Positions 1 through 8,053 of a stretch of 26,456 nt of DNA are shown piece after piece. Numbering within the stretch: the first letter of the stretch is position 1; the number at the start of each line of letters is the position of its first letter. Location: positions 8,098-34,553 of the forward strand of contig MTSL01000187.1 in assembly GCA_002794465.1 (NCBI GenBank). The letters are read 5' to 3'. The notes below the pieces were generated by a model. The model worked only from the letters and a program-made list of their open reading frames with translations. It ran no database searches and had not been told where the DNA came from. Source of the stretch: Paramicrosporidium saccamoebae (Eukaryota > Rozellomycota). The translations under genes and the position numbers were made by a program.

Positions 1-112
1 GAAGAGCGAGTCCATTTGACTATTGTCATATCAACTCACTGGCAGATAGGATGCATTATTTTACATATACGCACATAGGCGCATAGACACACTAGTAACT
101 ACAACTACGACT

Positions 113-1985
113 TTATTTAAAGTTTTTCAGATACCGCATGAACGTTGTAGGGGTAAGGATAGAGTCTCCGCCAACAAAAAAGTCGCGCTTCAAAGACGAT
201 GAAAGCTCGTAGGCACTGCGTATCTCTGAATAAGTGACACCACCGATCACATAACAAAAAACTGAGCCAGCAGTGGAGGAGGAGGTGACAGTAGGCTTTG
301 CCCGCAGGGATGTTGCAGCGGCACGACCAACAGCAGCAGGACCAACGTCGCCTTTGATGGCAGGAAATTCGAATTGGTCGAGTTCCTCAAAGGCACAGTC
401 CTCCATGATGATCTGGAGGGCGGGATGGAACCGCGAGACATCATAGGCTGGCGGGTCGTCGAGACAGGATCGACGTTTGCTCCCTTTGGGACGGGCGGAA
501 GGCCGCTGGCGATGATTAGTATTGTCAGCCAACACAAGCAGTTGTCGCAACATGGCCGTGTCATCGGGAGACAAACGCGCATGTTCAAAGAGAGCACGCC
601 GCTCTGTATCAACCAGCTTTGATGGATTAGTCAGGAGATAGATGGCCAACAGCCGCGCCCGATCGACACTTTCCAAATTTTGACGGTCAATGATTTGGGC
701 CAAATCATGCCACATGTCCTTTATAGCATCGCCTTCATTGTCGACCCCGGTGACCATATTCTGTTCAATTCCGGCAACATCGATAAGCTGCTTGCGATCT
801 GAAGCGCCCAAACAATCTTGGGCAATAGACAGATGCAGAGCAAATTCGCTCTTCATCTCTTGGAATTCGCCAAGCGCCGACATTGTGTCCTTTAGCTCTG
901 ACAGCGATGTAACATCATTTCCCGACGCAGTTGTGCGTGACTTTACTGCAGCCTTGTTCTCTGTCAGGAATTTGTTGAAACGCTCAATAATCAGACTCGA
1001 GCAATCCGCAATATGGGCATGCCGCAGCATGAGCCAGAGGGGATCCCGCTCATCCAGACTGACCGTCTTTTGCTGAGGTTCTGTGGAGGTGGAAAAGGTG
1101 TACTCATAACGGGTACCATCGGGGCCCAATCCAATCAGATCATTGGCCATGGCCTGCACTGAAAACTCGCGAAGAAAGGGAGCAGCCAAATCCACAGTGC
1201 GATCTGTAATAATAAGAGTGGAGGCCTTTGTGGGACGCAGATCCAATTTGGCTGCGAGTTCTTCCAATTTTTGTTGAACCCGCACCGCAAGACGAGCGGA
1301 ACGATGATCCGCCACAGTCTTTCTATACCGAACACGTGGAAGTTCGCCCATGGTGACACAAGCTGCCGCAATCTGAGACGCCATTGCGTCCAACTCTAAT
1401 GACAATTGTGGAGGCTCCGGTCCGTTGGGGATCATTGGCGCAAAAATTTGAGAAAAATGTTGGGCATCGCGGGCTAAATGGAAACAACGACTTTCGGGTG
1501 CCACAAAATCCAAGTAAAGCTCCTGCAGAGTGGCCACGTGGGGAGCAACGGCCGTTTGGGCCAACTCATTCATCAGCGCCTGTGAGATCCCCGTGGTGAA
1601 GAGCAAATGCGCCTGTCCATACATTGGACCCGTCCTTCCAGACGCAAGCCGTTTGGTGGGAGGAGTAAAGTCTTTTCCAATATGCACAATGTTCTCTTTG
1701 CTGGCTCGCACAATATACACCGCCGACATCGCGGGATACGGCTGACGTCCAATGGTAATATTCTCCACCAAAAAAACGCCCACATCCAGGATTTCCGCCA
1801 TGCTAATGCTTGCGTCAATAATCTTGACTGTGGACATGTCCAGAATGATAATCTTTTGTCCACCCGTCACCGCCTCCACTGCCTTCAGCAACCCTACCGC
1901 GTGTTAAAATAGCAAAACAATCTGTACGACTTCGGACCGTCTCGCGGATAGACCCGGGAATCACTTTTGTCGTTTCTGTAGACAT
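113..1985 (-). CDS. SEC1: Sec1/Munc18-family SNARE regulator
   Basis: SM proteins bind syntaxin-type SNAREs and promote vesicle fusion, here probably at the plasma membrane. Two exons: 1985..1931 and 1893..113, separated by a 37-nt intron (1930..1894, GT...TAG, TTTTAAC before the acceptor). The large exon alone has no ATG at its start. Splicing adds an N-terminus beginning MSTETTKVIPGSIRETVRR that runs into LLKAVEAV, as expected for the family. The spliced product is 611 aa, close to Munc18 and shorter than yeast Sec1. Family blocks seen are KIIILD near the N-terminus, LIITDRTVDLAAPFLREF followed by QAMANDLIG in the middle, a DPLWLMLRHAHIAD block, and VIGGVTYSEIRSAYEL near the C-terminus. The SM family is secure. 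Sec1 rather than Vps45, Sly1 or Vps33 is inferred from overall resemblance to Munc18. Confidence 0.88.
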
Positions 1986-2047
1986 TCTTCCCCTAAGATG
2001 GTGTCACGGCCGTCTTCTTCACTGTCGTCGACACGAACAATGGAGAA

Positions 2048-2054
2048 CCAATCA
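2048..2054 (+). promoter_or_regulatory. CCAATCA box upstream of the SEC1-like gene
   Basis: Exact heptamer CCAATCA, 63 nt from the SEC1-like start codon. A second copy lies at 2084..2090. It matches the CCAAT-box core bound by NF-Y/HAP complexes in fungi. Function is inferred from recurrence in other promoters of this window. Confidence 0.4.
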
Positions 2055-2083
2055 TCGCCACATTTCAATATGCTAGAGTTCCG

Positions 2084-2090
2084 CCAATCA
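2084..2090 (+). promoter_or_regulatory. CCAATCA box, second copy upstream of the SEC1-like gene
   Basis: Second exact CCAATCA in the same gap, 99 nt from the SEC1-like start codon. Paired copies about 35 nt apart also occur between the forkhead gene and its divergent neighbour. Confidence 0.4.
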
Positions 2091-2177
2091 CAATACCCCA
2101 AAATGTCAACAACTGTACTATTACTAGGGTCCTCTATGTGGCGTAGGGGATAAATCAGCTACATCCGATATAGCATC

Positions 2178-2260
2178 AAGGCAAGGATCCAACGAAAGCT
2201 AGTTTTATTAACTGTCAGCCTGATTTTATAGGGCCAGCCCCTTCATTGGATCCTCGCCTT
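2178..2260 (-). terminator. 20-bp hairpin with AATAAA in its loop, 3' of transaldolase
   Basis: The arms 2178..2197 and 2241..2260 are near-perfect inverted repeats. Read as minus-strand RNA, which is the sense of the transaldolase transcript, all 20 positions pair, three of them as G-U wobbles. On the plus strand those positions would be A-C mismatches. The 43-nt loop holds AATAAA on the minus strand (2209..2204). The element begins 24 nt past the transaldolase stop. It is probably a 3'-UTR or polyadenylation structure. A remnant of a small inverted-repeat element is the alternative. Confidence 0.5.
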
Positions 2261-2284
2261 AATTGTACATTAGACGTGGCTGAT

Positions 2285-3235
2285 TCATCCCTTGTGGGAT
2301 AGTTTTCCCTCCAGGAGAGCTTCCAGTGATTGAGCATCGTGGTCAAAACGTTTAATGCCATCTGCTAACAGGTCTGTAGCCATCGGGTCTTTGGCCAGTT
2401 CGGACTGAAAGGTTGCTTGGCTCACATGAATGACATCTTTTATAGTCTCCTCCTCCACTCCAACATTAATCGTTCTCGTGACAGAGGTGTCCATTCCCTC
2501 GAGCTGCTCAAGCAAGGCTGGGGAAATGGTTAACAGATCAATGCCAGCAAGTTGAAGGATTTGTCCGGTGGATCGGAAAGACGCTCCCATTACAACGGTC
2601 CTGTAATTGTGCTTTTGGAGATAGGCGTAAATGCGCTTCACAGACGACACTCCCGGATCGACGGAAAATTCATCGCCTCGACGATTATACCAATCTGTAA
2701 TGCGTCCAACAAAGGGAGAAATCAAGGTTGCACCGGCCGCTGCCGCAGCTGCTGCCTGCACCAGGGAAAATAGCAATGTGACATTGCAATGGATTCCCTC
2801 CTCTTCCAGGATGCGCACTGCTTGGATTCCCTCCCAAGTAGCGGCAATTTTGATTAGGATGCGAGCACGGTCTATTCCATTTTCTTCGTACATGGAAATT
2901 AACTTTCTCGCCTTGGCCACCGTGCCTTCAGTGTCATATGAAAGACGTGCATCCACCTCTGTCGACACCCGTCCCGGAATAATCTTGAGATATTCAGTGC
3001 CAAAGTTCACAAGCAACCTGTCCAAGGCCTCTGCTGACTTGGAGCTGGTAGACTGCTGCTTGGCATACTCAATGGCCTTATCGATAAGACTGGAGTAGGC
3101 AGGCAATTTGGCAGCCGACAAAATAAGGGACGGATTAGTGGTGGCATCCTGTGGTTTATATTTCCGTGCAGTCTCAAAGTCTCCCGAGTCGGCGACAACA
3201 GTCGTCAGAGTTTTTAGTCCTTCCAACGAATTCAT
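2285..3235 (-). CDS. TAL1: Transaldolase
   Basis: Transfers a dihydroxyacetone unit between sugar phosphates in the non-oxidative pentose phosphate pathway, in the cytosol. The ATG at 3235 gives 316 aa, the usual length. The frame stays open a little further upstream, but that stretch lacks family similarity and an ATG at its start. Seen in the sequence: a catalytic-type Asp in VVADSGDF (D16), the DATTNPSL block (30-37), the signature PGRVSTEVDARLSYD (87-101), and the Schiff-base lysine K129 in ILIKIAATWEG, equivalent to Lys132 of the E. coli enzyme. No intron is needed. It is divergent from mitochondrial uS5 across about 200 bp. CCAATCA lies 14 nt upstream of the ATG, and the 3' flank carries a strong hairpin. 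Confidence 0.96.
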   Translation of the reverse strand: MNSLEGLKTLTTVVADSGDFETARKYKPQDATTNPSLILSAAKLPAYSSLIDKAIEYAKQQSTSSKSAEALDRLLVNFGTEYLKIIPGRVSTEVDARLSYDTEGTVAKARKLISMYEENGIDRARILIKIAATWEGIQAVRILEEEGIHCNVTLLFSLVQAAAAAAAGATLISPFVGRITDWYNRRGDEFSVDPGVSSVKRIYAYLQKHNYRTVVMGASFRSTGQILQLAGIDLLTISPALLEQLEGMDTSVTRTINVGVEEETIKDVIHVSQATFQSELAKDPMATDLLADGIKRFDHDAQSLEALLEGKLSHKG

Positions 3236-3248
3236 ATGGTTAGTAAGG

Positions 3249-3255
3249 TGATTGG
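3249..3255 (-). promoter_or_regulatory. CCAATCA box upstream of transaldolase
   Basis: TGATTGG on the plus strand, so CCAATCA in the sense of transaldolase, ending 14 nt before its ATG. The position is close to the start codon, as for the homoserine dehydrogenase and ETF-beta copies. Confidence 0.4.
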
Positions 3256-3320
3256 CTGACTCGTTATTGAGAATTGTGAAGAATTTGATAAAAAGTTGGA
3301 TCACAAATTGGTAATAAACG

Positions 3321-3404
3321 AAATCAAAATTGAAATCGAACTCGGACTCAAACTCAGACCCAGACCCAGACTCAAACGTGAACCTGAGATCAAAATCGAA
3401 CTAG
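3321..3404 (+). repeat. Degenerate hexanucleotide repeat in the transaldolase/uS5m gap
   Basis: About 14 units of 6 nt follow each other in phase. Examples are aaatca, aaatcg, aactcg, gactca, aactca, gaccca, gaccca and gactca. The repeat lies in the divergent promoter and 5' region of uS5m. The frame through it is open and would read as a basic, periodic peptide, but it lacks an ATG, so coding is unlikely. Confidence 0.6.
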
Positions 3405-3433
3405 CTTTTCTCCCCCGCCCACGCACCGATTTA

Positions 3434-4306
3434 ATGCAAAAAAACTATACTCTTTTCGGGATGAATTCCTTCTTGGGACGGCGGCTCTTTCCGTTCCGCA
3501 GCATAGTGAGTATCTCTGGACGAAATGAATTTACCGTCCGGCATAGACAGCCAGGTTCAGATGGACCATTGTCCAGCACAGATACAAAGCCGACTGCAAT
3601 GCGTCCAACATTGCTCCGCCATCAGCGTCAGACTGCTACGCCAGAAGTTGCGACTAATGGAGAGGAAACTATTAACAGGGAAGCTGTGCGACGGAAAACA
3701 TCTCCCTTGGAGGCAGTGGCAAATGCATCTTCCATTTCGGGACTGGTAGTGCGCTTATTAAAGATGCGGGTGATCAAAAATATGACAAAGAATGGAAAAT
3801 ACGCTCGTTTCAGCTCTTTGGTGGCGGTGGGGAATGGACGCGGAGCAGTCGGCGTGTCTCATAGCAAGGCCATTGCCGCTGCAGATGCAGTCTCCAAGGC
3901 AACAAAGCAGGCAACTCGTTTAATGGAACATTTTCCCCGCTGGCAAGACCGGACACTTTTCCATGATGACATTGTCAAGTTCCAGGCGACCATTTTGATA
4001 GTCCGTCCCGCAGCACCAGGTGCAGGTCGTCGATGTCATCCGGCAATTTCAGAAATCTGTCGCTGCATGGGGATTAAGGACATTTCCGCCAAAGTGCATG
4101 GCAGTAGACACTCAATGAACGTTGCAGAAGCCTTTCTCATGGCCCTACGGAGACAAAAGACTCCTGAAATGGTTGCCCAAGAGTCTGGCATGCGCATAAT
4201 TGATGTTTTAAAAGTTTACCAGGAAGGCTGTGAGGAACTCTCGCGGACCCTTAGATCAGAGCGATATTCCACCTTGGATCTCAAAAGACAATGGAACAAC
4301 CAATAA
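3434..4306 (+). CDS. MRPS5: Mitochondrial small-subunit ribosomal protein uS5m
   Basis: Component of the mitochondrial 30S-like subunit. The S5 double-stranded-RNA-binding domain is visible as a VVRLLKMRVIKNMTKNGKYARF block followed by SLVAVGNGRGAVGVSHSKA. The C-terminal S5 domain follows, with VRPAAPGAGRRCHPAISEIC, GIKDISAKVHG and a helix around NVAEAFLMALR. From the ATG at 3434 the protein is 290 aa. A second in-frame ATG at 3461 gives MNSFLGRRLFPFRS, a good mitochondrial targeting peptide, and is an equally plausible start. The frame upstream of 3434 runs through a hexamer repeat without an ATG and is left out. It is convergent with SGF29 and divergent from transaldolase. Confidence 0.92.
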   Translation: MQKNYTLFGMNSFLGRRLFPFRSIVSISGRNEFTVRHRQPGSDGPLSSTDTKPTAMRPTLLRHQRQTATPEVATNGEETINREAVRRKTSPLEAVANASSISGLVVRLLKMRVIKNMTKNGKYARFSSLVAVGNGRGAVGVSHSKAIAAADAVSKATKQATRLMEHFPRWQDRTLFHDDIVKFQATILIVRPAAPGAGRRCHPAISEICRCMGIKDISAKVHGSRHSMNVAEAFLMALRRQKTPEMVAQESGMRIIDVLKVYQEGCEELSRTLRSERYSTLDLKRQWNNQ

Positions 4307-4424
4307 ACCCGCTTTATTACACTATTGCGAGTCACTGTGGATATGTCGATGGATCATTGACGGATCAAGTCTCATAAAAGGTTTCCACCACAAATACAAA
4401 CCGAAACCTCACAGCCTCATGGCC

Positions 4425-5318
4425 TTATGATTGCTGCTCTTCTTCCTTGAGAGACAGAATGTATCGGGGCGGAACGGGCCGTTGAGGCACCTCATCGTCA
4501 GAAAACTTGACCAAAAAGTCCTTTGTTTTCTTTCTCCTTGTTGGAGTGCTGATGACTGTGGCAGGGTACAGACACGTCGTTCCAGGGAAGAGTGCCAACA
4601 CCTGCTGTTTGGGCTTTACGCTCTCATCAATTGAATCAGCAAGTGGACGCACCTTTTCCTCATGAACAGTATATCGAGTCTTCACTCCTCCTTTGGTGGG
4701 AGATCCATTTTCTCCCTCTGCATCTTCAATCTCATATGAATTCTCCTCTGGAATATATCGCAAAATGGTTCCCAAGATCCAATCCTCCTGGGTTGCTTCA
4801 GCATCCACCAGGCAAAGCATGGCCACCTCTGTCCCGACATTTAAAACCTCCATAGCGGACGGCATCTCCAAAGGAATCTCCATGGCGTCCACAGATGGAG
4901 AATCTTCAATCACAATCTCCTCCTCCACCGCCAGCTCTAACTCATTCTCCACTATCGGTTCCTCCACCGGTTCCGGTGCAGCAGGGCTCACATCTTGGTC
5001 AACATCCATGAAAATTTCCTCCTCTATCACCGTTTCAGACACAATCTCCTCCTCCGGCCTCTTTTCCTCGGCCTCTTGCATTTGCTCCCGGACCCTCCTG
5101 CTAGCCTCATTGCTCACAGTCTGAAGAAGTGTTGCACTGTCCAAAGCAGTCTCATAGGCTCGCAGTAATTTAACGACGCCATGTTTTGAAACCATTTGAT
5201 CCTTCTCAGCCAACCTTTCGTGTAGCTTTTGAAGCTTACGAAACTGGTGGTCATGCTGTTGGTATTGCGACACTACCCTACCTATTACTAAATTTAGTTC
5301 CTCAATAGAATCATTCAT
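4425..5318 (-). CDS. SGF29: SAGA-associated factor 29 (tandem Tudor, H3K4me reader)
   Basis: SGF29 is the SAGA subunit whose tandem Tudor domain reads methylated H3K4. The 297-aa product has an N-terminal helical, coiled-coil part (about 1-90), a strongly acidic Glu-rich linker (about 85-155), and a C-terminal SGF29 tandem Tudor (about 165-297). Blocks seen in the Tudor part are VGTEVAMLC, EDWILGTILRYIPEENSYEIED, VHEEKVRPL, VLALFPGTTCLYPATVIS and FSDDEVPQRPVPPRYILSL. The homoserine dehydrogenase stop codon lies only 26 nt upstream of its ATG on the same strand. Its promoter must therefore sit inside that upstream gene, or the two must be co-transcribed. No intron is needed. Confidence 0.92.
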   Translation of the reverse strand: MNDSIEELNLVIGRVVSQYQQHDHQFRKLQKLHERLAEKDQMVSKHGVVKLLRAYETALDSATLLQTVSNEASRRVREQMQEAEEKRPEEEIVSETVIEEEIFMDVDQDVSPAAPEPVEEPIVENELELAVEEEIVIEDSPSVDAMEIPLEMPSAMEVLNVGTEVAMLCLVDAEATQEDWILGTILRYIPEENSYEIEDAEGENGSPTKGGVKTRYTVHEEKVRPLADSIDESVKPKQQVLALFPGTTCLYPATVISTPTRRKKTKDFLVKFSDDEVPQRPVPPRYILSLKEEEQQS

Positions 5319-5344
5319 TTACATGCCCCTGTCCCGTTTACTGT

Positions 5345-6370
5345 TTATAATCGGCTGTAAATCTCGGCCACGTCTGCTAGCAGGCCATGAACCGTTGGTT
5401 TTGCACCAGCTCCATTTCCTTGGATGCTAATTCCATTTTTAAAACGGTTCGTAATAATAGTCACAATATTTTCACATCCGGTGGCCCTTAGCAGGGGGGA
5501 CGCCTGGGAGACCTCTCTCAATCCAACCCTCACCTCTGCTCTACTAATTTGCGCAATGTAACGGAGGTACGTACCCCTCTCTCTGCACTCTTTTCGGAGT
5601 CTTTCGAGTTTTCCATCTAATTCAGCAAGAGATCCAGGGCCAACCAGCGAAGATGCCACAGTTGCAGCATCAATCACCTTTCCGCCTATCAATCGGGCGA
5701 TGATGGTTGCTTTCCTAGCAACATCCATACCTTCCAAGTCGTCAAGAGGATTAGGCTCTGTATATCCAAGCTTTTTTGCATCTTCAAGTATTTGCAAAAA
5801 GCTCTTTTCATCGTCGCGTCCATCGTCAAAAGGCATGAATTCGTTGAACAGAAAGGCCAGTGTTCCGCTCAAGATGCCGTCAATCCGATCCACCTGATCT
5901 CCTGCATTGATAATCGACTGGATAGTTTTAATAACTGGCAGTCCTGCCCCTACAGTGCTTTCAAACCCAAACATGGGCAATTTCAAACCATTGAGAGGCA
6001 AGAGTCCAAAGATGGACTCTACGCCGCTAGGCCCCTTCTTGTTGGCAGTGACAACACTCACGCCGCTACACAAATGTCTCTGATACTCTTGGGCTACTTT
6101 TTCACTTGCAGTACAGTCAACAAATACAAGATGATCACAGCATTTCTTTAGCTCTTCTGACTCGTGAAAGTGCACTGGTGTGCTTGATCGTTCCAATTCC
6201 ACTCGCCAATCTTTACTTGGATTGTGCACCAGCTGCTTGGAATTACATAGAGCCAGCACCTCGATCCTCTGTCTACCAAAGAATTCATTTGATATGAGCT
6301 CATCTGCAAGTTCTGCCCCTACAGTCCCCACTCCGACCAGCACCAAACCAAGTTTACATGCAGGTGACAT
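5345..6370 (-). CDS. HOM6: Homoserine dehydrogenase
   Basis: NAD(P)H-dependent reduction of aspartate semialdehyde to homoserine, on the route to threonine and methionine. The 341-aa protein is monofunctional, with no aspartokinase domain, and slightly shorter than yeast Hom6. The nucleotide-binding motif is VGVGTVGAELAD (about 12-23). Also seen: VVTANKKGP, GFESTVGAGLPVI, GILSGTLAFLFNEF, and the signature GYTEPNPLDDLEGMDVARK with the family's catalytic-region Asp and Lys residues. The C-terminus reads QGNGAGAKPTVHGLLADV. The ATG at 6370 is 29 bp from the ATG of the divergent TMEM234-like gene. CCAATCA lies 5 nt upstream of the start. The gene indicates that aspartate-family amino-acid synthesis is retained at least in part. 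Confidence 0.96.
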   Translation of the reverse strand: MSPACKLGLVLVGVGTVGAELADELISNEFFGRQRIEVLALCNSKQLVHNPSKDWRVELERSSTPVHFHESEELKKCCDHLVFVDCTASEKVAQEYQRHLCSGVSVVTANKKGPSGVESIFGLLPLNGLKLPMFGFESTVGAGLPVIKTIQSIINAGDQVDRIDGILSGTLAFLFNEFMPFDDGRDDEKSFLQILEDAKKLGYTEPNPLDDLEGMDVARKATIIARLIGGKVIDAATVASSLVGPGSLAELDGKLERLRKECRERGTYLRYIAQISRAEVRVGLREVSQASPLLRATGCENIVTIITNRFKNGISIQGNGAGAKPTVHGLLADVAEIYSRL

Positions 6371-6375
6371 GTGCG

Positions 6376-6382
6376 TGATTGG
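6376..6382 (-). promoter_or_regulatory. CCAATCA box in a 29-bp divergent promoter
   Basis: TGATTGG on the plus strand lies between the start codons of homoserine dehydrogenase (6370) and the TMEM234-like gene (6400). It is the only recognisable element in the 29-bp gap. Confidence 0.4.
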
Positions 6383-6399
6383 TCAACGACGCATTACTA

Positions 6400-6854
6400 A
6401 TGCTTTTCTACATCTTTGCTGTCGCGTTCCTGTGGGGTGTCACAAATCCTCTAATCAAAAAAGGCAGCGCAGGGCTCGAAGAGCTGAAAGATAGCCCAAA
6501 ATACAAGTCAAAGTCGCTTTTGAAACGACTCGTCCTGGACCTGCGATTCCTAGCGACCACATGGCAATACACGCTCCCGCTCCTGCTGAATTTAGCGGGC
6601 TCGGTTTTATTCTTCTATTCTCTCGGTTCAGTTCGTATTCACAATCTTGGTTGTTGATAGTAGAACTATTACTGCTTGGACCGTTGACAAATGCGCTGAC
6701 CTTGGTCATTGGAACTCTTACAGGCGTGACTATCGGAGATCCGTTGCCCAGCAAAAGTACTGTATTTTGGCCTGTGTAAATTCTAGAACAGTTTGGAGGG
6801 ATATTATTAATTCTAGCTGGAGTTACACTATGCTCACTAAATCCATCTTTGTGA
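6400..6854 (+). CDS. TMEM234: TMEM234-family four-helix membrane protein
   Basis: Small membrane protein of the TMEM234 family, which resembles the EamA/DMT fold; its molecular function is unknown. Three exons: 6400..6634, 6664..6756 and 6787..6854, with introns of 29 nt (6635..6663) and 30 nt (6757..6786). The spliced product is 131 aa with four predicted helices. Family features are FLWGVTNPLIKKGSAG in helix 1, LPLLLNLAGSVLFFYSLGSV in helix 2, GPLTNALTLVIGTLTG in helix 3 and GGILLILAGVTLCS in helix 4. No single frame contains all four. The second intron could instead use GTATTT...ACAG (6762..6791), which changes two residues but not the length. TAG is preferred because other introns here end in TAG. 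The gene is convergent with the next one, 37 bp away. Confidence 0.82.
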
Positions 6855-6891
6855 AATTCATCTTCATATACACTTTGACATGATATCATTT

Positions 6892-7308
6892 TTAAACATA
6901 TTTGGATCGGTGGGGATGTTGAGTCAACTGTGGAGATCCGCCTTGCGACTTGTCATGTGATTCTCTAAACGTATCTTTGATTCTCTCCATGAGCGGGACA
7001 TCAGGATCCGCTTGCAGACGAACATTGTGCTTTTCGATCGGAACTTTAGTCGTCTCGTCAAGACTCTCCTTGCTGGACTCCACACCAGAGACAATAGAGT
7101 CTTTGGCTTGGTCGGCATATGAAGGATTTCTCGGCGTAGGCTCCGTGGTCATGTCATGCAATCCACCACGTATCCCCTCTTTGCCCTCCACCGTCGTTCC
7201 CATGACTACTTGAGTTCCATGGCGAAGCCCTTCCACGGCACCATGGAGAGTCTCACTCACCGTTTCAGCTGCGCGGTTCAGCATACCTGTCTCGCCTGGT
7301 CCTGGCAT
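6892..7308 (-). CDS. Small hydrophilic protein A, uncharacterised
   Basis: 138-aa protein of no family I recognise. It is hydrophilic, with no membrane segment or signal peptide. The N-terminal part (about 13-50) is glycine-periodic, with the pattern ETxxGxxxGLxHGxx(V/I)xxGxx(V/I) at 19-40. The same pattern occurs in the neighbouring gene at 7601..8002. The rest is rich in Ser, Thr, Lys, Glu and Asp, with helix-prone stretches such as YADQAKDSIVSGVESSKESL, resembling LEA-like or other disordered stress proteins. That resemblance is compositional only. An ATG at 7308 starts the frame, and a CCAAT (7381..7385, minus) lies about 70 nt upstream. Confidence 0.6.
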   Translation of the reverse strand: MPGPGETGMLNRAAETVSETLHGAVEGLRHGTQVVMGTTVEGKEGIRGGLHDMTTEPTPRNPSYADQAKDSIVSGVESSKESLDETTKVPIEKHNVRLQADPDVPLMERIKDTFRESHDKSQGGSPQLTQHPHRSKYV

Positions 7309-7600
7309 TCTAGCTCGCCGTCACGACAAGCAGACTCTTAATGCTCGAATTAGCCTTTCAACTCTAAATCCTCATTTATTATTGGTGCAGCATGTCACGT
7401 AGCGGGGCCATTGATTTTATCAGACAATAAGAGACGATAAAAGAGGAAAACTCGTTCACTGTCGGCCACTGTCAGCCAATGTTAATCTAGCGGCCTAATA
7501 CTAGTCTCGCGAATACCGTACTAATCCGGAAATAACAATGATACATATCTTACTCTCCTCAAGTACCCAGCTAACCGATTCATTTTAGACTTTATCACGC
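7309..7600. other. Intergenic between the two small paralogues
   Basis: 292 bp without a supported gene. It holds a direct 10-bp repeat, CACTGTCGGC then CACTGTCAGC (7457..7476), and ATTGG at 7381..7385, a CCAAT box for the gene at 6892..7308. It is the 5' flank of protein A and the 3' flank of protein B. Confidence 0.5.
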
Positions 7601-8002
7601 TTATACGGAAGGAGTCTCCCCCTTAGCCTTTGATGCAGATTTGGTCGCGACTCGGTGGCTATGATCAGAAAATTCATCTGCTGATCCCACTGCTCGCAAC
7701 GGTCCTGCCGCGTTGCCATTCATTGTAGGTTGTTCATAGATATACGTCTTTCTTCCGAATGAAGCTAAACAACATATTAGTCACTCCATGAAAATCTAAC
7801 AGCGTCTTTCGCGAAATGGGGAAAGCTCTTTCACTCGATTCTCTGTTACCGGCGCATGTTTAATCGCTTCAGGAGATCCTTCGCCAATCTTGAGTCCGAA
7901 GGCAATCTCTACTCCGTGAGAGAGACCACCCGAGATCCCCTCTGCCGTTTCCTTAAGTCGGCCGGTAATGGACAAGTCATTGTGATACTCCTTCGACGCC
8001 AT
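7601..8002 (-). CDS. Small hydrophilic protein B, paralogue of the neighbour
   Basis: 121-aa uncharacterised protein from two exons, 8002..7801 and 7764..7601. The 36-nt intron (7800..7765) has TGACTAAT before its TTTAG acceptor. The first exon alone would stop after 67 codons; splicing keeps the frame open for 54 more residues. Residues 18-39 share the pattern ETxxGxxxGLxHGxx(V/I)xxGxx(V/I) with the protein encoded at 6892..7308, so the two are probably a diverged tandem duplicate. The C-terminal half is polar and basic (SHRVATKSASKAKGE) with no known domain. The ATG at 8002 starts MASKEYHND. The stop of the upstream gene is 51 bp away on the same strand. Confidence 0.6.
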
Positions 8003-8053
8003 AAGCAAAGAGTCAACCCAGGGTCTTTATTTCTACAATGGTCAACCTTAACC

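Larger units (their letters stand above)
1986..2284. other. Intergenic: SEC1-like promoter and transaldolase 3' flank
   Basis: No gene is supported here. The side next to the SEC1-like start carries two copies of CCAATCA (2048..2054 and 2084..2090). The side next to the transaldolase stop carries the long inverted repeat listed separately. Short open stretches show no recognisable protein. Confidence 0.6.

Noticed and set aside
690-1076. Plus-strand open frame of 128 codons inside the SEC1-like gene
   Set aside because: It is a shadow of the conserved opposite-strand coding frame and shows no domain.
3236-3304. Extra 23 residues upstream of the transaldolase ATG at 3235
   Set aside because: The extension lacks family similarity and a supported ATG at its start, and it covers the CCAATCA element. 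The family N-terminus begins at 3235.
3296-3433. N-terminal extension of uS5m through the hexamer repeat
   Set aside because: It has no ATG, its composition follows the repeat, and good presequence-like starts exist at 3434 and 3461.
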